Assembly (NCBI GenBank): GCA_026225945.1
Contig: JAMJFZ010002307.1
Span: 1,274,001-1,338,000, forward strand
DNA length: 64,000 nt
DNA from: Cricetomys ansorgei
Taxonomy: Eukaryota > Chordata > Mammalia > Rodentia > Nesomyidae
Direction of reading: 5' to 3'
Shown here: piece after piece, positions 55,779-64,000 of the stretch
Position numbering within the stretch: the first letter of the stretch is position 1
How the letters are laid out: every line of letters begins with the position of its first letter
The notes under the pieces: model-generated
Told to the model about the DNA's origin: nothing
Database searches by the model: none
The model's input: only the letters and a program-made list of their open reading frames with translations
Translations under genes and position numbers: made by a program

Positions 55779-56430
55779 TGTGCTGGTTTGAATGAGAATA
55801 CCCACCAAAGGCTCACATGTTTGAATACTTGGTCTCAGTTGGTGGAACTGTTTGGAAGGATTAAAAGGTGCGCCTTGTTGGAGGAGGTGTGCCCTTGAGG
55901 ACCATCACCATTCCCACTGTGCTCTTGTTATCTCTCCTACTCGTCAATCGGATATGAGCTCTCAGCCGCTCCAGTCATGGCTGGCTTAGTCAGTGTTCCA
56001 CTGCTCTGAAGAGACACGATGACCATGGCAACTCTTATAAAGGAAAGCATTTCATTTGAGCTTGCTTACAGTTTCGGAGGCTCACTCCACTGTCATCGCT
56101 GCAGGGAGCACGGTCACATGCGAGCAGACATGGTGCTAGAGGAACTGAGAGTTCTACATCCAGATCTGTAGGCAACAGGAAGAGAGCCACTGGGCCTGGC
56201 TTGAGCTTCTGGAACCTCAAAGCCCACCCCTATTACTACATTTCCTCCAACAAGGCCACACCTCCTAATCCTTTCAAACAGTGCCACTTCCTGTGAGCCT
56301 ATGGGGCCATTTCATTCAAACCACCACAGTAGCCTAACCTTCTGAAGCTGAAAGTCCAAATAAAGGAGTTCTTCTATAAATTGCCTAGGTCATAGTGTTT
56401 TGTCACCAAAATAGAAAAGAAACTAAGACA
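55779..56430 (+). mobile_element. MaLR-type LTR (outer), split by a nested insertion
   Basis: It begins TGTGCTGGTTTGAATGAGAA at 55779 and resumes after the insertion at about 56329, ending GAAACTAAGACA at 56430. It has TG...CA ends. The 5-bp flanks GCTGG/GATGG agree at 4 of 5 positions. Non-coding, old, long inactive. Confidence 0.7.
55982..56328 (-). mobile_element. MaLR-type LTR (inner), inserted in reverse into the outer copy
   Basis: On the - strand it starts TGTGGTGGTTTGAATGAAAT and ends ACTGACTAAGCCA, paralogous to the outer copy (shared GGTTTGAATGA and GTGGCCTTGTTGGAGGA). Interrupting the outer copy makes it the younger of the two. Confidence 0.75.
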
Positions 56431-57540
56431 GATGGCCACTCTGTGATTACAGCCCCCCTCACCCCAGAATCAAGCATTCTGTCATTCTTATCTGTGCCAC
56501 CCCACCCTCCACGTAACCCGAGTCCATTTCCTGAGACTTTAAGTGATATTCTATATCTTATATGCTGCTGTCTAAAGAGTCTCTAGGTCTCTGATGCCAA
56601 CTGAGTGTCCTGCAATCGAAATGACACTGACTATACTCAGGTAACATAAGCCCTACACACACAGTTAAGTCTCACAAGACTGCCCCACCTCACACACCAC
56701 CTGCAAATAGGCTCCTTAGGATGCTAACCATCAGGGGCTCCCAGAGAACTGAGGACCGACCTAGCTCTATGACTGCACATTACTATAGCAACAGCCAGAT
56801 ACAAGGATATAAGGGCAAGGGGGTGCTTAACTACCATGCTTTCGGGGCATGCTCCCCGACCTCCACACCCAAGATACCCACTGACAGCAGCTCCCGGAAG
56901 CTCTTGGTTTCCAAGTTACTACAAAAACTACATTCTGTGGATACAACTAATTAGGTCACTGACCACTGGTGAGTAAACACGGCCTACCCTGCCCACCTCC
57001 ATCCCTGGAGGAACAGGGATGCTGCAGTCCGGATCTAAGATGCACCTGGAAATCTGGAGTATCTTGGTCCCCGGGAGTGAAAACTTTAGGGGGCATACTG
57101 TGAGGAATTTAGGTCACTGAAAGGCACAATTGTGGCACTGTCCTAGAGCTGAGAGTGAGTCGAAGCTGACCTTGAACCCCTGATTTTCTCATCCTGAGAG
57201 CGGTAGGAGTTCGGGTGCTCCTCACTTTTTTAGCCCTGGCCAGAACCCAGATAAATATTAAATATTGCCTGCTTCACAGAAGGTCATTAGCAAAGCAAAG
57301 GTCATTAAAGTGGCTTGGTTGGTTCTTATCTCAGCTGTAGCTGGAAGCATAGGGATGAGTCCATTCACTGATAAGGTGTCTTCCTCTTTTTCCCTGTGGG
57401 ACCGCACCTTATGCAGAAAGTGCCCTTGCAAGTCCTTGATGCTTAGACTTGAGCTTGACATGCAAATGAGGCTACTTCAGTATCCTTGTCTCAACCAATG
57501 GATCCCAACCCTGGGTACCTGGGGTTAATTACATTTCCTA
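56431..57540. other. Intergenic DNA, no gene recognised
   Basis: No recognisable feature; short unsupported frames only. Confidence 0.4.
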
Positions 57541-57691
57541 CTCTCTTCTCCTTCTCTCTCTACCCTCCCTCCCCACTTCCCCTTTTCCCTCTTCCTCTAT
57601 CCCTCCCTCCCTTTCCTCTTTTCTATTTCCTTCTTCTCTCTCAGGCATGGTCTCTCTATAGCCCAGGATGACTTCAAACTTTCCATATTCT
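57541..57691 (-). repeat. Inverted-repeat arm 1: SINE end plus purine-rich tail
   Basis: A pyrimidine tract runs into TCAGGCATGGTCTCTCTATA and GCCCAGGATGACTTCAAAC, a reversed B1-like 3' end with a long GA-rich tail. It is nearly identical to the reverse complement of 59401-59561. Confidence 0.9.
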
Positions 57692-59400
57692 TACCTCCCC
57701 TGCCTGTACCCTATAAATGTAACCACCCTCACTTTAATAAAGGAGAGATATGCTACTCTGACAACCTCTCCCAAGAGTCTGAGTGACTCCTGTCTGCTCT
57801 TAGTGCTCAATCTGGGACCCGCCAGGATGTGTTGACCCTCACCCTGTGCTTTCCTTCCTGGGGGCTGAGTTGGCATCGATAGCTCAGCCATGCAACAGGG
57901 AGGGAAGCTAGAGAAAAAAAAAAAACACAATGGGAACTCAGACCATTCGTCCGGATCTCTTTTTGTCCTGGCTTCCATGAGGTGATCAGGCCTCCTCACC
58001 ACGTGCCCGTAGAGAAATGAATGTGACACCACAGGCCCAAGAAACCGTGGAAACCTCTAAAACCGTGGGCCACGATGTACCTTTCCTCTCAAGGTGTTAC
58101 AGTGATGAAAAGCTGAAAATAAGAAGGGACTGAAAGTTCCACCTTTTGTTTCTGCTGAAAACTAGGTCCCATCCAACACCATCCAGGAGCCCAGCAAGGG
58201 TCGCTGTATACGCATCAACTCAGGTGTGAGTCAAAGGAGGCCGTTGTGAACAGCTAAAGAAGCTTTTGTGATTCTGGAAACTCCAGGAGCTGTAGGAGTT
58301 GTGTGCCAGGAAGTAAGGCCAAGGACTCCCTTTCTGTCTCGTGGCACCAGTCATTTCTACAGAGGGCCAAAGTTCTGGTTGGTAAGATATGATATTTAGA
58401 GACCACAGTCTAGACACGAAGAGTGTTCGTTGCTAGGTCAGCTTTTGCTGGAGCTTTTAAGTGGATGGGACTCAAGATATTTCAAGAAAAAGTTTCCCCA
58501 TGTATTCAGCTCATACTTGCATACTTCGAAGGTTAGAATTCTCATTTAACCACTTCTGTCTCACAATCTAAGAACACTGTGTGAATGACGTCAGGTAATT
58601 AATCATCTGCTTGACCCCTCAATGCGCAGACAATAGTCTCGGGTAGCCAACGCCAACCAGCAAGAGGGCTTTTGGAAACAACATATGGAAAAGCTGTTTT
58701 TATTTCCTCGACTCAGGGTGTTTCCCACTGGGGAGCCAACATCCAGGGCCATATTTAAAGCCATTTAAATAGCTATTCTCTGCCAAAACTCCATAGACAA
58801 ACTGATTGTTTCATCTAACCTTTGCTGTCTGAGGACTGATTTTTTTAACTTAATTTTGTTCTAGAACTATGTAAAATAGTTTCACAGTTCCAGGTCAAAT
58901 GAGCATGACAGTCACATTCAAAGAACTCTCATTTATACCCTTCTCTGTTGCCCTTTCTCACGCTTTACAGCTGGAACGTTTTAATTAGTTTATCGTCTCA
59001 ATGTTTTAAGTTTTAAAACATATACATGTATACATTTTTTCTATAAAAATAATGCTCATCTCACTTTTAAGTATGAGAATTTCTGAGCTATATCGTTTTG
59101 TATTTTTGTTCTGACGCAGCCCACCCTAGAAGGGATAAGAGAGATGGGGGCGAAACACACTGCTGCCCGTGGAGCACTCTTCTGTGCCGGGAATATCTTT
59201 TTCTTCTTTTTCATAACTCTCATGTGAGGAGCTGCAGTCTTTATTTTACAGATACAGAAACTGAGGGACAGAGAGGGCTGTACAGGTCACCTGCCCAGTG
59301 AAATGAAAGCAGAACTGGATGACTTTCTGAATCAGATTTAGGGCTGAAAAGAAGCTATGGGCTGAGTGCCCAAAACTCCTACTACTTAGAGGCTGAGGTT
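57692..59400. other. Spacer between the inverted arms, no gene recognised
   Basis: 1.7 kb of unique-looking DNA; AATAAA at 57737 and short frames only. Confidence 0.45.
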
Positions 59401-59561
59401 AGAATATGGAAAGTTTGAAGTCATCCTGGGCTATAGAGAGACCATGCCTGAGAGAAAAGAAGGAAATAGAGAGAAAAGAGGAAAGGGAGGGAGGGAGAGA
59501 GGGAAGAGGGAAAAGGGGAAGTGGGGAGGGAGGATAGAGAGAGAAAGAGGAGGGAAGAGAG
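59401..59561 (+). repeat. Inverted-repeat arm 2: SINE end plus purine-rich tail
   Basis: AGAATATGGAAAGTTTGAAG, TCATCCTGGGCTATAGAGAG and ACCATGCCTGAGAGAAAAGA, then about 95 bp of GGGA/GAGA. It is the forward version of arm 1. Confidence 0.9.
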
Positions 59562-60562
59562 CAAGAAATTTAATTTAAAATTTTTTATCTGAACTTAGTA
59601 GTTCACAAAACCTTACATTTCTTCAGGCAGCCAATGACACCATGGTGCCATGGGTGTCACTTGGAATAAGGAAAAGCATCCCTAGAGGGCTCTCGGCAGG
59701 AACAGGAAAGAGAACGGGCCATGGGCAGGGGAAGACATGGAAGAACTGGATTTAACCTAAGCAAATACTGCCCAACACTTTGAAACCTATCAGTTCTACA
59801 AGTCTGTCTCTAGAGCAGTGTGTTACCAGCCCTTTTCAGTTCCTCAGTGTTTGGCCTTGGATTGTGGAGGACATCCAGAGTCCAGTGTTCCCTGCTGTAG
59901 AGTAATGGGGGCCTTGGAACATCCAGGCTGTGTTTTGGGGATAGTGGACAAGAGACTGAGCCCACAGAACAGATAAGGGGGTGGGGGAAAGGTCCTAGTA
60001 GAAATGCACCCAACTGAGATGCAAGGAGAGACCTAATGAAGAGCCATCTACCAGCACACTATTGTGACCCCACGGACTGCATGCCCCACTTTTCAGCAGC
60101 TTTGATATCTGGGTCTTTGAGGAATGTCAGGGAAGGGACTGGAGGCAAAGCTGTCTCAAAAGGAAGTAAAGCCACAGCCCTGGGGAGTGTTGATGGGGGC
60201 AAGGACTGGCACGGAAATGCATTTTCATCCCATGTTGGCACCCTCAGCCCCACGGGGAAGGGGCTGGTCCCACAGAAGCCTGTACGGATGTGTAGGAGTG
60301 CAGCAAGGAGGATTATGCATATCTCTCCCCTCCTGAAGACAGTGAAAGCAGATCTCCCATGTTACCCTGGGCATCACTCCTGGGCTTTCACACGGAGAAC
60401 GCCCAGTCAATGCCCCACGGAGATACCAGCCATCCTCAGCCCCACTGTCCCAGCAAAGCCCGAGGCCAGAGGAACGCTAAGATTATAATAAGAGCATGAG
60501 ACATGGACGGCTGCTGAATTGTACATTGTTTAAACTGAGGGTTGGAAGCTATAATTCTCTTG
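59562..60562. other. Intergenic DNA, no gene recognised
   Basis: The open frame 60036-60488 (150 codons) overlaps three others, lacks a domain and has no context. I treat it as chance. Confidence 0.4.
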
Positions 60563-60700
60563 CTAGGTGTGGAGACACCTGCATGTAACCCCAGCACTCA
60601 TGAAGAGGAAGCAGTGGGGTCAGGGGTTCAAGGTCGGTTTCAACTGTATAGTAAGGTCAAGACCAACTAGAGCTACATGAAATTTTGTGTCAAGAAAGCA
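60563..60700 (+). repeat. B1-like SINE (old)
   Basis: TAGGTGTGGAGACACCTGCA, AACCCCAGCACTCATGAAG, AGTAAGGTCAAGACCAACTA and GAGCTACATGAAAT. Confidence 0.7.
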
Positions 60701-60782
60701 ACAACAAAAACTAAAATCATATAATTATCTTTTGAAAAAAATCTACAATTGAGAATATTCTGGTGTTAGTTTTTTTTTTTTT

Positions 60783-61078
60783 TAATTGCTGACTCTGACA
60801 AAAGCAACTTAAAGGATAAAAATGTTTATTTTGGCTCACAGAGCCAATCATGGCAAGGAAGGCATGGTGGCAGAAACAAGAGGTTAGGTGGTCACGGAGC
60901 ATCCACACTCAGAAAATAAACAAACAGGAAGCTACAGAGTCTTAAGGCCTGTTCCCAGTGACCCACTTCTTCCAGTGAGGCTCTACCTCCTAAAGATTTC
61001 ACGACCTTCCAGCTGGTGACCAAATGCTCAAACACAAGAGCCTGCGGGGACATTACACATCCAAACTACCAGACGTGG
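60783..61078 (-). repeat. Probable MaLR/LTR-like repeat
   Basis: TGTTTATTTTGGCTCACAGA, AATCATGGCAAGGAAGGCAT and TCTACCTCCTAAAGATTTC follow the reversed layout of common rodent LTR repeats; family uncertain. Confidence 0.45.
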
Positions 61079-61700
61079 TCCTTAAAAAAATTAAATTCTT
61101 TTGATTTCATATCTGGGAACAACCATGGTACGTGTCTCCAAATCCCATTGTGAAAAGCCACCAGTTGTGAGTTCAGAGAGACCTTGCAAGGTCCTGACCT
61201 GGAGAAGAGAGGTCAGAAGCAAATGGAGAGAGCACACGAATGTGTATAAGATCAGTACCTGTGCCTCATTTGCCATGTAAGACTGCTGGAATCCCAGCTG
61301 CAGTGGGTAAGGAAGACAGGTCACCCAATGTACTGGGAGAGATTTCTTTTCTCTTCTTCTGTGCCTATTACTCCATAGTAATGAAATAATATTTATTAAG
61401 TGTATGCCACTCTGCTAGACACTTTCTAGATCCCATGAATAACTACAGATACACTTCTTCCACCAGTTAACAGATCCGCGAATAAGTCAGTCTTCAGTTC
61501 TCAGACCTCTTCTAAAAATGTTCCCAAGTGTCATTCTTCCTAAGTGAACCCAGTCGTAAGTCTCAGGTTTCCCGCACTGAAAACAAGTTCTTACTACCAT
61601 GACCATGGATTTTCTTCTCTCATTTCCCGTCATGACACACACATCTCCCTAGGTTTATTAAAGCTATCAGAGCACCCTCCCCCACACACTTCAACTGGGC

Positions 61701-61930
61701 CAGTGCGGTGGGCCTCAGCCTTTCAAATACCGTGACTCTTGTTGTGAAGACCCCCTACCATAAAATTATTTTCATAGCATAAAATTATTGCTACTTCTTA
61801 CATAGTTGTAATTTTGCTACTGTTATGAATCCTAACGTAAATATTTGATACGCAGGTGGTCTTGGGTGACCCCTGTGAAAGCATTATTCAACCTCCAAAG
61901 GGGTCACGACCCACAGATTGAGAACTGATG
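61701..61930 (-). mobile_element. URR1-type hAT element, second copy (reverse)
   Basis: The body matches the reverse of the URR1 layout: CCATAAAATTATTTTCATAG, TGGTCTTGGGTGACCCCTGT, CAAAGGGGTCACGACCCACA and a terminal GATTGAGAACTGATG. More decayed than the 35.1 kb copy, especially at its left end, with no clear target duplication. Confidence 0.8.
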
Positions 61931-62805
61931 GACTAGTTAATTTTATAAACCGCTTTTAAAAGTTTTTCAGAACATAACTTGATTTTTTTTTTCTACATCA
62001 AGTTTCACCTTTGTTTCCTAAAATCAAGAGCTAGCTTCACTGCATGACGTAATAACATCCGAGGACTGAAGCCACGGCAATGCTCTTCACACATGACGCG
62101 TCGCTGAACGTGAAAAGTTCATAGGTGAAACCTAAACGTGGATTTTCTTCCGTGCACAAAATACCTTGGAAGCTTAAAGGATGCTGTCCCTGGCTAGTGA
62201 TGGAACCTTGGGTAATTCGGTGATTTATCCGCCCACTCACTCTAGCCGCCCGTGTGTTCTAGACACCGTGCGAGGATGAAGCTGGAAACACAGCGGCCTC
62301 TCTTTCTTGGCATCTAGAACAGGAGGGAGACAGCTGTGGAAGGTTCATAAAGTAGAGGTGCTGGGACCAAAACCGGGAAGACCTGACTCAGTGAACGGGG
62401 TGGAGAGGAAGTCTCTAAAGAAGAGTAGCAAGCATCCATAGTGAAGGGAAGAAATGAGCCTGCGAGCAGTCCAGTGGCGAGCTTTGTCCGGGAAAAGACC
62501 GCAGTGGTGGAGTCCTGAGCTGCTATAGAAGAGGAAAGGCCAACCCTTCTCTGCACCCAGCCCTCTCGCGCTCCGCCAGTGAGTTTGCCTCTTGATTCAC
62601 CAAGAAAATCGACATCACCAGGAATTGATTTACACTCAACACCCTCAGCTATACCTACATTCCTTACTTATACCTCTCCCGCGCTCAGAGAGCTCTTCCT
62701 TACGCTCAGAATCCCATGAACTTTCTCTGAGGCTCTGAGAGAATGTGAGCTTTGGAGTCAGAGTGTCTGAGAGACTCCTGCCTTTGCCGCATCACCTGGG
62801 GAACC

Positions 62806-62846
62806 GGGGGTGGGGGTGGGGGTGGGGGGTGGGGGGTGAGGGGCGG
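62806..62846 (+). repeat. G-rich (GGGGGT)n tract, G-quadruplex-prone
   Basis: Six or more G runs of 4-6 separated by single T or TGA in about 40 bp. Confidence 0.9.
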
Positions 62847-63348
62847 TGTTACCTGCTGAAAACCCAGCTTTCTCACCTGTAGCATGGAAACAGAAATACT
62901 ACACAGGGTTATTGTGCTCATTTATAAATATTCCATTACTTGGCATATGGTAAGTACCCAAAAGATGTCAATTGCCATTATTAGTCCTATCTCCTCCAAT
63001 ATCTGATGAATTATCCACCCTTTTCCTGCACTGTCAGATTTTCCCATTCTGAATAACAGTTTTAGAAGGAACACAGACTTGAGAATTCATTAACCCAGGG
63101 TTTAACTCCTAGCTTCTCAACTAACTCATGGAGTGACCTCACTGAGTAAGCTGTGACTTCAGGGAACAATTTTCCCCCTGCTGAAGATGGAAACAGACAT
63201 GCCTACTTGCACAGCTGCTGTGAAGGTCAGGTCAAAGCTCCCAGAATGATGCAACACACAAAGGTGGTAAACACTGTATTGGCAAAGCATCTTGACTTTC
63301 CATGAGGAGCTCTGCTAAGAAGGATGGTGGTGACAGCAATGGTGCAGA

Positions 63349-63494
63349 AGCTGGGTTTTTTGTTTGGAGACAGGATTTCATGGAACTCAGGCTGGTCTCA
63401 AACTTACAATGTAGCTGATAACCTTGAACTTCTGGTCTTTTTGCTTAACCTTCCAAATGCTGGGATTACAACTGTGTGCCACCACACCCAGTTT
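63349..63494 (-). repeat. B1-like SINE
   Basis: TTGGAGACAGGATTTCATGG, ACTCAGGCTGGTCTCAAACT and AATGCTGGGATTACAACTGT, ending CACCACACCCAG. Confidence 0.8.
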
Positions 63495-63530
63495 GTAACA
63501 GTAGGTGGGGAGTGGGCAGTTGAATGGTAT

Positions 63531-63754
63531 TGGTGGTGGTGATGGTGGTGGTGGTGGTGGTGGTGGTGGTGGTGGTGGTGGTGATGGTGGTGGTGGTGGT
63601 GATGATGGTGGTGGTGGTGATGGTGGTGATGGTGGTGGTGGTGATGGTGGTGGTGGTGGTGGTGGTGGTGGTGGTGGTGTGATGGTGGTGGTGGTGGTGG
63701 TGGTGGTGGTGGTGGTGGTGATGGTGGTGGTGGTGGTGGTGATGGTGGTGGTAG
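63531..63754. repeat. (GGT/GAT)n triplet array, about 224 bp
   Basis: TGG units interspersed with TGA, with one phase slip near 63680. It is the source of false Gly/Val-rich and His/Thr-rich frames. It lies between two reversed B1-like SINEs. Confidence 0.97.
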
Positions 63755-63757
63755 TAT

Positions 63758-63862
63758 GGTTTTTTTTGAGACAGGGTCTTGCTATTTAACTTCAAATGTA
63801 TGAATCTTCATGCACCATCTTCCCAAAAGCTGAGGTTACAGGCGTACCCCATCACATCTGGG
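63758..63862 (-). repeat. B1-like SINE fragment
   Basis: TTTTTTTTGAGACAGGGTCT, AGCTGAGGTTACAGGCGTAC and CATCACATCTGGG. Confidence 0.65.
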
Positions 63863-64000
63863 TGGGTGACAGCAATTTTATCTCCTTTCTTCATTCCTTC
63901 CTAGAGCAGAAAGGCTTCCCTTTGTCCTTCCCTATCCTATGCAATACCTACCTCTCCTCCTATTCTTACCCAAGCTCAAGCAAGAACACTCACGTCCTGG

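Noticed and set aside
60036..60488. 150-codon frame
   Set aside because: It overlaps three other frames of similar quality on both strands, none with a domain.
63466..63795. Poly-His/poly-Thr and poly-Gly/poly-Val frames
   Set aside because: They are translations of the GGT/GAT array.

Overview
This window is a stretch of rodent nuclear genome carrying one recognisable protein-coding gene: PTHLH, which encodes parathyroid hormone-related protein (PTHrP). It lies on the + strand, with a TATA box at 10371, an ATG at 10890, a stop at 21313 and a final poly(A) signal at 21754. The three coding exons join in frame to a 175-residue precursor: signal peptide, short pro-segment, Lys-Arg cleavage site and a 139-residue mature hormone ending Ser-Ser-Arg-Thr-His, the length and ending known for the mouse form. 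The host is a muroid rodent, judged from abundant B1, B2/B3, B4 and ID SINEs, a URR1-type hAT element and rodent MaLR-like LTRs. As I recall the mouse and rat proteins, this one differs from both (His at mature position 16, Ser at 92, and a different 120s segment), so a cricetid-type rodent is my guess, not a proven assignment.

Layout. Positions 1-9.8 kb are gene-free upstream sequence with SINEs, TG/CA arrays, a 36-bp minisatellite and a plausible reverse-oriented CTCF motif at 8.3 kb. A CpG island (about 9.8-10.6 kb) holds the promoter: a palindromic ETS site, a second GGAG motif, a Smad half-site and a TATA box within 53 bp. Exon 1 is non-coding and contains a 14-codon uORF. Introns of about 0.18, 5.8 and 4.1 kb follow. 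The 3' UTR (21314 to about 21775) is AU-rich with two AATAAA signals.

From 21.8 to 64 kb I see no gene. The sequence is repeat-laden and intergenic: an old L1 (about 47.0-49.4 kb) with a B1 and simple repeats inside it, nested MaLR-type LTRs (55.8-56.4 kb), two URR1 copies, two related LTR-like copies (35.3 and 54.2 kb), many SINEs and microsatellites, a local duplication (40.8 vs 42.5 kb), an inverted pair of SINE-plus-tail arms (57.5 vs 59.4 kb), and candidate forward CTCF motifs at 31.1 and 33.1 kb with a weaker reverse one at 51.8 kb. The gene therefore sits between outward-pointing candidate CTCF sites, a testable domain-boundary arrangement.

I found no credible undescribed biological system. 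The most useful leads are the coding change in the normally invariant hormone domain, the uORF, the inverted and direct duplications, and the CTCF layout. Nearly all other open frames are by-products of simple repeats or GC-rich DNA.
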